Assembly: GCF_007625155.1 (NCBI RefSeq)
Contig: NZ_VMNK01000003.1
Span: 124,001-188,000 of the forward strand
DNA: 64,000 bases
Source of the DNA: Denitromonas halophila
Lineage (GTDB): Bacteria; Pseudomonadota; Gammaproteobacteria; Burkholderiales; Rhodocyclaceae
Direction of reading: 5' to 3'
A program made the translations under genes and the position numbers. The notes below the pieces were generated by a model. It was given only the letters and a program-made list of their open reading frames with translations, was not told the DNA's origin and searched no databases. Each line of letters opens with the position of its first letter. Position 1 is the first letter of the stretch. Below are positions 1 through 7,896 of this stretch, in pieces.

Positions 1-111
1 GACTACCACGGCACCGGCGCCAATCCCTCGGCCAACGCCAGCTACTCGGACGCGGCCTTCGTCGCCAACCGCTTCCGCGTCATCCAGCGCCGTTACCACG
101 TCGCCGAGTGA
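1..111 (+). CDS. paaN: C-terminal end of PaaN-like phenylacetate degradation protein (5' truncated by window)
   Basis: Only the last 36 codons are present; the frame is open from base 1 and stops with TGA at 109-111. The tail contains DYHGTGANPSANASYSDAAF and FRVIQRRYHV, which resembles the C-terminus of PaaN, an aldehyde-dehydrogenase-like protein linked to phenylacetate catabolism. The assignment is supported by the next gene, paaY, on the same strand 138 bases later, since paaN and paaY belong to the same pathway. No catalytic part is visible here, so function rests on the tail match recalled from the family and on context. Confidence 0.6.
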   Translation, partial: DYHGTGANPSANASYSDAAFVANRFRVIQRRYHVAE

Positions 112-149
112 TGCACCGGGGCTGGCACCCCGCCCGCCCCTTGCGATCC

Positions 150-235
150 GTAGGGCGGAAAAGCGTAGCGCCTTCCGCCGAACAACGCCCCGACGCGACA
201 CCGATGGCGGAAGGCGCTTCGCTTTTCCGCCCCAC
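150..235. repeat. REP-like palindrome pair (type A)
   Basis: Two oppositely oriented copies of a palindromic unit: TAGGGCGGAAAAGCG at 151-165 and its mirror GCGCTTCGCTTTTCCGCCC near 213-231. The same unit recurs at 867-952, 3255-3336, 15861-15892 and 28025-28056, always between genes. It looks like a bacterial interspersed REP/BIME element and may form a stem-loop between paaN and paaY. Confidence 0.75.
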
Positions 236-249
236 CCAAGGACCCCGCC

Positions 250-858
250 ATGCCCTGCTATGAAATCGACGGCCTCAAACCGGTCATTCACCCCACCGCC
301 TTCGTGCACCCCGACGCCGTGCTGATCGGCGACGTCATCGTCGGCCCGCACTGCTATGTCGCCCCGCTGGCCAGCCTGCGCGGCGACTTCGGCCGCATCG
401 TCCTCGAAGCCGGCTCCAATGTGCAAGACACCTGCGTGATGCACGGCTTCCCCGGCACCGACACGGTAGTCGAAGAAGACGGCCATGTCGGCCACGGCGC
501 CGTGCTGCACGGCTGCCGGATCGGCAAGAACGCGCTGATCGGCATGAACGCCGTGGTAATGGACAACGCGGTGGTCGGCGAGGCGAGCATCGTCGCCGCC
601 TGCGCCTTCGTCAAAGCCGGCATGCAGATCCCGGCCCGGCAACTGGTCGCCGGCATGCCCGCCAAGGTAGTGCGCGAACTCTCCGACCAGGAAATCGCCT
701 GGAAGAGCGACGGCACCCGCACCTATCAGGAACTGACCGAGCGCTGCCACGCCACGCTCAAGCCCTGCGCGCCGCTGACCGAGATGGAACCCGGCCGCGA
801 ACGGCTGCGCTTCGACGACAGCGTGGTGCCGCTAGTGGACCTCAAGAAAAACGCCTGA
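250..858 (+). CDS. paaY: PaaY, gamma-carbonic-anhydrase-like thioesterase of phenylacetate catabolism
   Basis: A 202-residue protein with left-handed beta-helix hexapeptide repeats (for example [47 protein letters not shown]). The histidines of MHGF, GHVGHG and LHGC match the metal-binding pattern of gamma-class carbonic anhydrase folds. The length of about 200 residues and the C-terminal extension after the helix are typical of PaaY, which acts as a housekeeping thioesterase hydrolysing dead-end CoA esters of the phenylacetate pathway. The start is preceded by AAGGA eight bases upstream. It follows the paaN tail, which supports the assignment. Confidence 0.88.
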   Translation: MPCYEIDGLKPVIHPTAFVHPDAVLIGDVIVGPHCYVAPLASLRGDFGRIVLEAGSNVQDTCVMHGFPGTDTVVEEDGHVGHGAVLHGCRIGKNALIGMNAVVMDNAVVGEASIVAACAFVKAGMQIPARQLVAGMPAKVVRELSDQEIAWKSDGTRTYQELTERCHATLKPCAPLTEMEPGRERLRFDDSVVPLVDLKKNA

Positions 859-866
859 CCGCCGTC

Positions 867-952
867 GTAGGGCGGAAGAGCGCAGCGTCATCCGCCATCG
901 GTGCCGCTTTGGGGCCTTGTTCGGCGGAAGGCGCTTCGCTTTTCCGCCCTAC
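867..952. repeat. REP-like palindrome pair (type A)
   Basis: Begins GTAGGGCGGAAGAGCGCAGC and ends with the mirror image GCGCTTCGCTTTTCCGCCC TAC. It is nearly the same as the pair at 150-235, so paaY is bracketed by two copies. It lies between convergent genes (paaY and the DUF336 gene) and could act as a bidirectional 3'-end structure. Confidence 0.75.
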
Positions 953-979
953 CTGATGTCTCGATGCCGTCGGATCGGG

Positions 980-1384
980 TCAGACCCCGCCCAAGGCCGC
1001 CACCCCGGCACGCGCCACCTGCGCGTCTTCACCGGCCGTCACGCCCGACACGCCAACCGCGCCGATGACCGCGCCATCGACCACGATGGGCTCACCGCCT
1101 TCGAGCGGTACCACCGGCATGGCCAGCGCGGCGAAGCGGCCTTTGTTGACCATGTCTTCAAACACCTTGCTGGGCTTGCCGGTGAGCACGCAGGTGCGCG
1201 CTTTTTCGGGCGCCACGGCCGCACTCATCAGCGGCGCACCGTCCATGCGCTGCAACCACAGCGCGTGACCGCCCGCATCGCAGATGGCGATGCTGACCGC
1301 CCAGCCATTGGCCAGGGCCTCCGTCTCGGCCGCGGCGGCGATCTGCTTCACATCGTGAAGGGTGAGCATGTTGGTGGTTTTCAT
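980..1384 (-). CDS. GlcG/HbpS-like heme-binding family protein (DUF336)
   Basis: A 134-residue protein beginning MKTTNMLTL; an AAGGAAGG ribosome binding site precedes this ATG, so the upstream in-frame ATG at 1417 is less likely. The sequence AVSIAICDAGGHALWLQRMDG, EKARTCVLTGKPS and GGEPIVVDGAVIGAVGVSG is characteristic of the DUF336 (GlcG/HbpS/PduO-C) fold. Family members bind heme or corrinoids or are of unknown role in glycolate and diol metabolism. It is the third gene of a minus-strand set after DUF3830 and glycerate kinase genes, which suggests a part in hydroxy-acid metabolism, but no reaction can be given. Confidence 0.8.
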   Translation of the reverse strand: MKTTNMLTLHDVKQIAAAAETEALANGWAVSIAICDAGGHALWLQRMDGAPLMSAAVAPEKARTCVLTGKPSKVFEDMVNKGRFAALAMPVVPLEGGEPIVVDGAVIGAVGVSGVTAGEDAQVARAGVAALGGV

Positions 1385-1403
1385 GATTGTGCCTTCCTTG
1401 CGC

Positions 1404-2669
1404 TCACGCTGATTCAATCAGGATGGCGCGAAAATCATTCACATTGGTGCGCGTGGGGCCGGTGATCAGGGCGTCGCCCAGCGCGTCGAAAAACCCGTGA
1501 CCGTCGTTGTTATCCAGGCTGTCGTGCGGCGGTCGGCCGGCAGCCCAGGCCCGCGCCAGGGTATCCGGGCCGATGAAGGCGCCAGCGATTTCTTCCAACC
1601 CATCGACACCGTCGGTGTCGCCGGCCACGGCATGTACCCCCGGCGCGCCATTGAGCGCCACCGCCAGCGACAGCAGAAACTCCACATTGCGCCCGCCCCG
1701 GCCGCCACCGCGCACGGTGACCGTGGTTTCGCCGCCCGACAGCAACACGCAAGGCGGCGCGATGGGCTGGCCGTGATTGCGCACCTGCCAGGCGATGCCG
1801 GCGTGCACCTTGCCCACGTCGCGCGCCTCGCCCTCGATGCTGTCGCCGAGAATCATCGGCGTCACGCCCGCCGCGCGCGCCACTTCGGCGGCGGCTTCGA
1901 GCGCCATCTGCGGCGTGGCGATCAGGTGCGTGCTGACGCCGGCCAGGCGCGTATCGCCAGGCTTCACGGTTTCACCACGGCCGCTGTCGAGCAGGGCCCG
2001 CGCGCCGTCGGGCAGCGCGATGTCGTAACGCCGGATGATCGCCAGCGCGTCGGCGCAGGTGCTCGAATCGGCCACCGTCGGACCGGAGGCGATGTCCATC
2101 GGGTTATCGCCCGGCACATCTGAAATCAGCAGATTCACCACCCGCGCCGGATGGCAGGCCGCCGCCAGCCGACCGCCCTTGATGGCCGACAGATGGCGCC
2201 GCACACAATTCATTTCCGCAATCGTCGCGCCGGATTTCAGCAACGCGCGGCTGATCGCCTGCTTGTCCTCCAGCGTCACGCCCTCGCCCGGCAGCGGCAG
2301 CAGCGCCGAGCCGCCGCCCGAGATCAGGCAGATCACCAGATCGTCCGCCATCAGGTCGCGCACAAACGCAAGCAGCCGACCGGCCGCGGCCTGACCCGCT
2401 GCGTCGGGTACCGGGTGCGCCGCCTCGACAATCTCGATGCGCTCGCAGGGCACGGCATAGCCGTAGCGCGTCACCACCAGCCCGCTCAAGTCGCCCGGCC
2501 AGTGCTGCTCCAGCGCCTGCGCCATGGCCGCCGAGGCCTTGCCGGCACCGATCACCAGCGTGCGGCCCTTGGGCGGCGGTGGCAAAAAGCGCGGCACACA
2601 ATGCTCGGGCTGGGCCGCGTTCACGGCCGCGGCAAACATGTCGGCCAGCAGGGTGCGGGGGTCGGCCAT
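1404..2669 (-). CDS. Glycerate 2-kinase / hydroxypyruvate reductase-type MOFRL protein (TtuD/GckA family)
   Basis: A 421-residue protein. The N-terminal half carries TLVIGAGKASAAMAQALE and VCLISGGGSALLPLPGEGVT-type motifs (positions about 38-130) of the DUF4147 domain, and the C-terminal half has CVLLSGGETTVTVRGGGRGG and AGDTDGVDG of the MOFRL domain. This family phosphorylates D-glycerate, mostly to 2-phosphoglycerate, and was historically called hydroxypyruvate reductase. The chosen start follows the stop of the upstream DUF3830 gene by two bases (TGACGATG), so the two are translationally coupled. It probably feeds glycerate from tartrate or glyoxylate metabolism into the central pathway. 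Confidence 0.88.
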   Translation of the reverse strand: MADPRTLLADMFAAAVNAAQPEHCVPRFLPPPPKGRTLVIGAGKASAAMAQALEQHWPGDLSGLVVTRYGYAVPCERIEIVEAAHPVPDAAGQAAAGRLLAFVRDLMADDLVICLISGGGSALLPLPGEGVTLEDKQAISRALLKSGATIAEMNCVRRHLSAIKGGRLAAACHPARVVNLLISDVPGDNPMDIASGPTVADSSTCADALAIIRRYDIALPDGARALLDSGRGETVKPGDTRLAGVSTHLIATPQMALEAAAEVARAAGVTPMILGDSIEGEARDVGKVHAGIAWQVRNHGQPIAPPCVLLSGGETTVTVRGGGRGGRNVEFLLSLAVALNGAPGVHAVAGDTDGVDGLEEIAGAFIGPDTLARAWAAGRPPHDSLDNNDGHGFFDALGDALITGPTRTNVNDFRAILIESA

Positions 2670-2671
2670 CG

Positions 2672-3094
2672 TCACGCCTCGCCCAGATCGGTAAAGCGAA
2701 TCGCCTGCGCGCCCTGCCACAGAATCAACCGCCCCATGTCCATCAACTGCTCCGCGCCTTCGACCACAGTGAGAAAGTGGTTGCCGGCCAGTTGCCCCAT
2801 CTTGCTGGCGAAGCAACTACTGCCGTAGGCAAACAGGATTTCGGTTTCGGAGAAGCCGCCCGGATACAACAGCACATCACCGCGCGAGGGGTGGCTGGTG
2901 TGGTTCTCGAAGCCCAACCCGGTGTCGAACTCGCCCAGCGGCACCCACACCGCCTCGCCGCTCCAGCGCGAATGGATAGCCTGGTTGTTGAAAGGCAGCA
3001 GGTCGAGAAAGGCCGCACAGGTCTTGGGTGCGGCGGCCTCTTCGAGCCGCGCGACAAAACGATGGGGGCCGACATCAATGCCGAGATGGCGCAT
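2672..3094 (-). CDS. DUF3830 family (cyclophilin-like fold) protein
   Basis: A 140-residue protein starting MRHLGIDVG. It has features of DUF3830: the segment HSRWSGEAVWVPLGE, a phenylalanine-rich stretch TGLGFENHTSHPSRGDVLLY and a C-terminal LAGNHFLTVVEG. Members have a cyclophilin-like beta-barrel and no proven activity. The start lies downstream of a CTCAGGAGAAGTCC purine-rich site, and longer forms would run into spacer DNA. The gene overlaps closely with the glycerate kinase start, so the two are probably one operon. The function is unknown; conserved pairing with hydroxy-acid enzymes hints at substrate handling. Confidence 0.72.
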   Translation of the reverse strand: MRHLGIDVGPHRFVARLEEAAAPKTCAAFLDLLPFNNQAIHSRWSGEAVWVPLGEFDTGLGFENHTSHPSRGDVLLYPGGFSETEILFAYGSSCFASKMGQLAGNHFLTVVEGAEQLMDMGRLILWQGAQAIRFTDLGEA

Positions 3095-3254
3095 GGACTT
3101 CTCCTGAGGGCTGGCGCACCGGCATCGGCCGACGCTTCCTTGATGCTTCCACAGTAGACGATCCCGACCGACGGCGGAATTCCCACCGCGATCAGTTCTG
3201 TCGATACCGGGGATATGGACTGCGACGCGGGCGGGACGCCGTGTGTGGTATGTC

Positions 3255-3336
3255 GCAGGGCGGATAAGCCGCAGGCGCATCCGCCATCGGTCGTGGCAAG
3301 AGAAACGACGGATGCGCTTCGCTTATCCACCCTACG
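3255..3336. repeat. REP-like palindrome pair (type A variant)
   Basis: GCAGGGCGGATAAGCCGCAGG and, inverted, GATGCGCTTCGCTTATCCACCC, separated by about 30 bases. It is a diverged pair of the same family as at 150-235 and sits between the LysR gene and the DUF3830 gene. Confidence 0.7.
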
Positions 3337-3373
3337 CCGAACGCGGCGGCATACTCGCCACTCAGGCTCGGGA

Positions 3374-4312
3374 TCACGCCTCGCGCGAAATCAGCGCCGC
3401 GCCTGGCCACGCGCCGCTCGTGCACAGTGTCTGCGTCATCGCCACCACCAGTTGCGACACCGCCGTGGCGGCCGCCGACAGCGGGATGTGTTTGGACGCG
3501 CACAGCACCAGCCGGCGTGTCAGCGCGGGCGCCACCGGCACGGCGCACAGCGCGCCGCTGGCCAGATCGTGTTGCAGCGGCATCACCGGCAGCAGCGTGT
3601 GCCCCATGCCGGCCAGGAGCGTGGTGCGCAAGATACTGATCGAGCTGATATCGGCCACCACATTTGGCGCCGGTAGCCCGTGTTCGCGCGCCGCCGTCTC
3701 GATAATCGGACGCACGCCATGCGGATGCGCGGGGAGAATCAAGGGCAAGGCCAGCGCCTGCTTCAGACTCACCGCCGCCTGCGGGCGATCCGCCGCCGTG
3801 GCCGACGAAATCAGCGACAGGTGCTCATCGAGCAGGGCGGTCTGCTCAAACTCGTCGAGCGAACCATCGTCAAACAACACCGCCAGATTGATCTGACCGC
3901 TGCGCAGCTGCGGCACCAGATTGCCGGTCAGCTCCTCGGTCAATTCCAACTCCACCTTGGGTAACTGCTCGCGCACCGCCTGCAGCAGGGGCAGCGCCAG
4001 CGCGTTCGAAGCGCTGTGCGGCACGCCAAACACCACCTTGCCGCTCGGCTCGCCGGCCACATTCATCACGCTCGCACGGGCGTCCTCCACCTGCCGCAAG
4101 ATGGCCGTTGCGTGCGCCAGAAAAATGCGCCCGGCCTCGGTCAATTCGACGCCGCGCCGCGATCGATGAAACAGCCGTGCCCCCAGCTCCGTCTCAAGCT
4201 GCGCGAGCTGATGGCTCAGTGCCGATTGCGCCACAAACACCTGCTCGGCCGCTTTCGAAAAGCTACCGTGCTTGGCAATGGCGGAGAAGTAGCGCAGCTG
4301 TCGTAGCTCCAT
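3374..4312 (-). CDS. LysR-family transcriptional regulator
   Basis: A 312-residue protein with the N-terminal winged helix typical of LysR proteins: MELRQLRYFSAIAKHGSFSK, then AAEQVFVAQSALSHQLAQLE and LGARLFHRSRRGVELTEAG. The rest (about 90-300) is the two-lobed periplasmic-binding-like effector domain. It resembles the Nac/Cbl-like branch. It lies on the same strand upstream of the DUF3830/glycerate kinase/DUF336 group, separated by a REP pair, so it may regulate that set. The effector cannot be deduced. Confidence 0.9.
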   Translation of the reverse strand: MELRQLRYFSAIAKHGSFSKAAEQVFVAQSALSHQLAQLETELGARLFHRSRRGVELTEAGRIFLAHATAILRQVEDARASVMNVAGEPSGKVVFGVPHSASNALALPLLQAVREQLPKVELELTEELTGNLVPQLRSGQINLAVLFDDGSLDEFEQTALLDEHLSLISSATAADRPQAAVSLKQALALPLILPAHPHGVRPIIETAAREHGLPAPNVVADISSISILRTTLLAGMGHTLLPVMPLQHDLASGALCAVPVAPALTRRLVLCASKHIPLSAAATAVSQLVVAMTQTLCTSGAWPGAALISREA

Positions 4313-4350
4313 GCGGCGGATGATACGCCAAGCATCTCAATTCACGATAG

Positions 4351-4570
4351 AAACATCTTGAATCAGTGTTTTTCAGATAGTCGGATTTCAGGTCAAATGC
4401 ATCCAACAGATCAACGCGAACCCCGGCAGCCACCCGCCGCCGGCCCCAGGCCCACCCCGCCACCGTTCGCCGAGATGACGTTTCAACCCGAAACGTGCAG
4501 ACGCCGGCCCCACCCCTGAACCGGCTCACAAACAAAACAAAGGCCCGCTGGACGCGGGCCTTTGTTTTGG
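4351..4570 (+). ncRNA. Putative small RNA, copy 1 of a duplicated family
   Basis: Almost the whole stretch recurs at 6889-7112. Copy 1 and copy 2 share AAACATCT, then after five variable bases CAGTGTTTTTCAGATA, then after six variable bases TTTCAGGTCAAATGC, followed by about 130 nearly identical bases and a strong intrinsic terminator. Conserved blocks separated by variable spacers of fixed length look like promoter elements, with GATAGT at 4376-4381 as a possible -10. The transcript would be about 180 nt. A hairpin at 4478-4496 (ACGTTTC / GAAACGT) keeps its pairing in copy 2 through a G-C to A-U change. It is transcribed away from the LysR gene and has no gene directly after it, so it is more likely trans-acting than a leader. 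Confidence 0.65.
4537..4570 (+). terminator. Rho-independent terminator of small RNA copy 1
   Basis: AAAGGCCCGC, loop TGGAC, GCGGGCCTTT, followed by GTTTT. The stem extends outward by further A-U pairs (AAC/GTT), giving about 13 pairs. Confidence 0.85.
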
Positions 4571-4589
4571 GCAACACAGAACGCCGCCC

Positions 4590-4868
4590 CGGACGAATTG
4601 CGGCCGGACGCCACGACGTACCTTTAGCGAACCGAACGCCGATACACGCTCGAAGGCCAGGCAGGGGCCGAAAAGGACGACACCCTATTCGACATCTTCC
4701 TCTCGCGCACCCGGCAGGATGAAGCGCGCGTACGCGGCGCAAGCGCCCCGAGTTCGGCAATCCCGAGTTCGGCAATCCCGAGATCGCCACCAAGTTCATG
4801 GCGCCGGCCCGATGAAGCGCTACCTCGCCTGGCTCGACTCGCTCTCCCGCGCCTGGCAACCAACGTGA
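4590..4868 (+). pseudogene. Unrecognised degraded coding remnant with a 15-bp tandem duplication
   Basis: This spacer has short protein-like stretches in different frames: one reads ...EKDDTLFDIFLSRTRQDEAR, another EFGNPEIATKFMAPAR then stop, and a third MKRYLAWLDSLSRAWQPT ending at 4868. A 15-base unit GAGTTCGGCAATCCC occurs twice in tandem at 4750-4764 and 4765-4779. No single frame spans it. I read it as a frameshifted remnant of a gene whose identity I do not recognise; the alternative is chance coding potential in GC-rich DNA. Confidence 0.35.
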
Positions 4869-4970
4869 GCCCACACCAGCGCGATCGCACACGCCTCGGC
4901 GCCGCAGAACCGAAACCCCACCCCCGCGACGCGGTCTACCCGGTTCCGAGTACACGGAGCGGGACGCCCC

Positions 4971-5906
4971 ATGCCCGACACCCACCCCACCACGCGCCGC
5001 CAGTTTCTTGCGCTGGCACTCGCCACCGCGCTCGGCACCCCGCGCCTGGCGGCGGCCGCCCCGCGCGTTCACACGCGAGCCATCCCCGCCAGCGGCGAGC
5101 GCCTGCCCGCCATCGGCATGGGCACCTGGATCACCTTTGATGTCGCTCGCGGCCAGACCGTCACCCCCAGCGACGCACTCACCACCCGCTGGCAGGTGCT
5201 GCAAGCCTTCTTCGCTGCCGGCGGCCGACTCATCGACTCCTCGCCCATGTACGGCAGCGCCGAGGCGGTGCTCGGCGAGTTGCTGCCACAAAGCCCCGGC
5301 GCCGCGGCACTGTTCTCGGCCACCAAGGTCTGGACCCCGGGGCAATGGATGGGCGAACAGCAGATGGCCCGCTCGCTCGACCTGTGGGGTCTGCCGCGTT
5401 TCGACCTCATGCAGGTGCACAACCTGCTCGACTGGGACGCCCACCTGCCCACCCTGCGGCGCATGAAAGCCGAGGGGCAGATCCGCTACCTCGGCATCAC
5501 CACCTCGCATGGCCGTCGGCATGACGAGCTCGCCGCGCTGATCCGCAACGAATCGCTCGACTTCGTGCAACTGACCTACAACCTCGCCCATCGCGCCGCC
5601 GACCGCAGCCTGCTGCCGCTGGCCGCCGAGCGCGGCTGCGCTGTCATCATCAACCGCCCCTTCGACGGCGGCCATCTGTTCGACCGGGTGCGCGGAAAAC
5701 CCCTGCCCGGCTACGCCGCCGAGATCGGCTGCACCCACTGGGCGCAGGTTTTCCTCAAGTACGTGATCTCGCACTCCGCCGTCACCTGCGCCATCCCCGC
5801 CACCTCGCAGCCCACCCACATGCACGAAAACATGGGCGCGCTGCACGGGCCATTGCCGGATGCGGCCCTGCGACGAAGCATGGCCGAACACTTCGATCGG
5901 CTGTGA
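4971..5906 (+). CDS. Tat-exported aldo/keto reductase family protein
   Basis: A 311-residue protein. The N-terminus TTRRQFLALALATALGTPRL with a following alanine-rich region is a twin-arginine signal, so the enzyme is probably periplasmic. The mature part is an aldo/keto reductase (beta/alpha)8 barrel: GMGTW, LIDSSPMYGSAE (catalytic Asp and Tyr), FSATKVW (Lys), LMQVHNL (His), and YLGITTSHG. All tetrad residues seem present. Family enzymes use NADPH, which is unusual outside the cytoplasm, so a bound-cofactor or folded-export situation would be expected. It stands alone, with a purine-rich site GGAGCGGGAC upstream. Confidence 0.85.
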   Translation: MPDTHPTTRRQFLALALATALGTPRLAAAAPRVHTRAIPASGERLPAIGMGTWITFDVARGQTVTPSDALTTRWQVLQAFFAAGGRLIDSSPMYGSAEAVLGELLPQSPGAAALFSATKVWTPGQWMGEQQMARSLDLWGLPRFDLMQVHNLLDWDAHLPTLRRMKAEGQIRYLGITTSHGRRHDELAALIRNESLDFVQLTYNLAHRAADRSLLPLAAERGCAVIINRPFDGGHLFDRVRGKPLPGYAAEIGCTHWAQVFLKYVISHSAVTCAIPATSQPTHMHENMGALHGPLPDAALRRSMAEHFDRL

Positions 5907-6022
5907 GGCCCCTGAGCCTTACCCCCTCAGCGGTCAAACGGCCCTCAATCCGTAGCCGGACGCAGCGCATCCTGCAATGCTGATGGCCTACAATCAGGCG
6001 CAATGACAGCCCGAGCCCGCCC

Positions 6023-6718
6023 ATGCAACACGACGACATCAAAGCCATCTTCGATCAGCAGGCCGCCGGTTACGACGCGCGCTGGGCCAAGACCGCCCCC
6101 ATTCGAAACGCGCTGCATTTCCTCCTCGACGCCGTGTTTGCCGGGCTCCCGGCCCATGCGCGCATCCTGTGCGTCGGCGCCGGTACGGGCGAAGAAATCG
6201 ACTACCTCGCAAAGCGCTTTTCCCAATGGACCTTTACCGCCATTGAACCCTCCGGCGCCATGCTCGATGTCAGCCGCAGCAAGGCAGACAAAGGCGGCTA
6301 CCTGTCACGCTGCGAATTTCATGAAGGCTACCTCGCCTCATTGCCAGACCAGGACCGCTTTGACGCGGCCACCTGCTTTCTGGTGTCGCAGTTCATCACC
6401 GACCGCGACGCACGCGTCGACCTTTTCCGCACCATTGCCACCCGACTCCGCCCGAACGGCCTATTAGCCAGTTCCGACCTCGCCTCCGACGTCGACTCGA
6501 ACGCCTACACCGCGCTGCTCAACATCTGGCTGAACATGATGCTCGCCGCCGGTATCCCCGCAGCCGGAATAGCACAGATGCGCGAAGCCTATCGTCGAGA
6601 CGTCGCCGTCCTTCCGCCAGCACAGATCGAATCCATCATCGCGGCCGGCGGTTTCGATACTCCGGTGATGTTCTATCAGGCCGGATTGATCCATGCGTGG
6701 TTTTCGCAGCGCCGTTGA
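6023..6718 (+). CDS. Class I SAM-dependent methyltransferase
   Basis: A 231-residue protein with the Rossmann-type methyltransferase motifs: FDQQAAGYDARW at the N-terminus, motif I ILCVGAGTGEEIDYLA near residues 49-64, the acidic FTAIEPSGAMLDVS, and FDAATCFLVSQFI (motif IV). C-terminal residues 155-231 are helical and probably form the substrate lid. No substrate can be inferred. It is flanked by the two putative small RNA copies and has no obvious partner gene. Confidence 0.8.
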   Translation: MQHDDIKAIFDQQAAGYDARWAKTAPIRNALHFLLDAVFAGLPAHARILCVGAGTGEEIDYLAKRFSQWTFTAIEPSGAMLDVSRSKADKGGYLSRCEFHEGYLASLPDQDRFDAATCFLVSQFITDRDARVDLFRTIATRLRPNGLLASSDLASDVDSNAYTALLNIWLNMMLAAGIPAAGIAQMREAYRRDVAVLPPAQIESIIAAGGFDTPVMFYQAGLIHAWFSQRR

Positions 6719-6888
6719 GCGCTTCGGGCGCAGGGCGCCATAGCCGAAGAGCATTGCGCCACAACTGGCGCACCCCCAAACCGACTCGGCTACTTTCAAT
6801 AACAGGGTGTCGGGCAATGACCGAAACCCCGCGCAAGTGACGCCGCACCTACCCGGGGTGTCTTACACACCCATCGTGTTTTGCGATT

Positions 6889-7112
6889 TAAACATCTCAA
6901 AACAGTGTTTTTCAGATACTCCGCTTTCAGGTCAAATGCATCCAACAGATCAACGCGAACCCCGGCAGCTACCCGCCGCCGGCCCTAGGCCCACCCCGCC
7001 ACCGTTCGCCGAGATGGCATTTCGACCCGAAATGTGCAGACGCCGGCCCCACCCCATGAACCGGCTCACTCAATAAGCAAAAGGCCCGCATCCAGCGGGC
7101 CTTTTGCTTTTG
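6889..7112 (+). ncRNA. Putative small RNA, copy 2 of a duplicated family
   Basis: The sequence matches 4351-4570 across the upstream blocks (AAACATCT, CAGTGTTTTTCAGATA, TTTCAGGTCAAATGC), the body and the terminator position. Differences in the body are few: C/T changes, a changed hairpin at 7017-7035 (GCATTTC / GAAATGT) that still pairs, and one inserted A before TGAACCGG. The terminator stem is different in sequence but equivalent in shape. A 46-codon frame starting at 6938 (MHPTDQREPRQ) exists in both copies, but most differences change the amino acid and the frame ends differently, so RNA rather than peptide seems to be conserved. Confidence 0.65.
7077..7112 (+). terminator. Rho-independent terminator of small RNA copy 2
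   Basis: GCAAAAGGCCCGC, loop ATCCA, GCGGGCCTTTTGC, followed by TTTT. About 13 pairs with a U tract. Confidence 0.87.
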
Positions 7113-7302
7113 GCAGAACGAAACGTCTCAGCGCGAGGCGGCCACAACACAGCGTCGCGTGGGTTGAGCGACCGGCCTCCTACCGTCCTTTCGACGAAGC
7201 ACCGCCCTCCGCTGCATCCTTGGGCTTGCACGCCGGCAGCGTCCCTTCGGTCACCCAGCCCGTGCCGGCGACGGCGCCACGCAACGCGGCGCGTCGGTGC
7301 GC
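7113..7302. other. Spacer between small RNA copy 2 and the CBS gene
   Basis: No gene is supported. On the minus strand a short frame reads GTGWVTEGTLPACKPKD and stops near 7188; it has no start and may be a fragment or chance. Nothing else is visible. Confidence 0.4.
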
Positions 7303-7896
7303 TCAGGCGACCAAGGCGGCCTCGATATCGGCAAAGGTCTGCGCGATGGTGCCGGAGGGCATGGAAATCCCGAGCTGACGCGCAATCTGTGTCGCCGAAA
7401 ACACGCCGCGGACCGATGCCTTGCCGGCCGCATCCCGTTGCACCACCAGCAGGTGGTGCCGTCCGGAGCGCTTGAGCGTGGCGGCGATGTGACCAACCTC
7501 AGATCGCATCACATCGTCCATGTCGACCGCTTCAACCCGGTCCGCGGCAACCATCAGGTCGCGCGCGGTCAGCTCGGCTTGCGGAATGCCACGTGCGGTG
7601 GCGATCTTGACCGGCGCCTCGCCCAGCACCTGATCGGCGCACAGCAAGCCGAGCATCGCGTGGGTGTCATCGACCACAAACAGCGATCGCACGCCGCGCT
7701 GGATCATGCTTTGCGTGGCCGCAGGCAGGGGAAGATCGGGGCCAATGGTCGCAGCCGCCACCAGTCGAAGATCGGTCATGACATCGACGGCGGGTGAATC
7801 GGCGGTGACTTTGCGGGCGTAGGCGGCGTCCTCAACCGCGCAACTATCGGCGACGATCGGGACGAGATTCAAGGGGGTGTAGTGTTCTCTTTGCAT
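7303..7896 (-). CDS. Tandem CBS-domain protein
   Basis: A 197-residue protein made of two CBS-domain motifs: the first around residues 36-85 (AVDVMTDLRLV... RGVRSLFVVDDTHAMLGLLC) and the second around 110-170 (ARDLMVAADRVEAVDMDDVM... GRHHLLVVQ... VRGVFSATQIARQLG). CBS pairs bind adenosine nucleotides and usually regulate a partner; this protein has no attached effector domain. A second, shorter CBS protein is at 45908-46342. It is transcribed alone, with GAGAGAAC before the start. The partner is unknown. Confidence 0.8.
   Translation of the reverse strand: MQREHYTPLNLVPIVADSCAVEDAAYARKVTADSPAVDVMTDLRLVAAATIGPDLPLPAATQSMIQRGVRSLFVVDDTHAMLGLLCADQVLGEAPVKIATARGIPQAELTARDLMVAADRVEAVDMDDVMRSEVGHIAATLKRSGRHHLLVVQRDAAGKASVRGVFSATQIARQLGISMPSGTIAQTFADIEAALVA

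Noticed and set aside
112-249. Small gene between paaN and paaY
   Set aside because: The interval is filled by the REP-like palindrome pair and has no supported frame.
4263-5891. Minus-strand frame of 542 codons
   Set aside because: It spans LysR promoter, small RNA and the antisense of the Tat reductase, with no motifs.
6938-7076. Small peptide frame within small RNA copy 2 (MHPTDQREPRQ...)
   Set aside because: The matching frame in copy 1 ends early and most changes between copies alter amino acids, whereas RNA pairing is kept.
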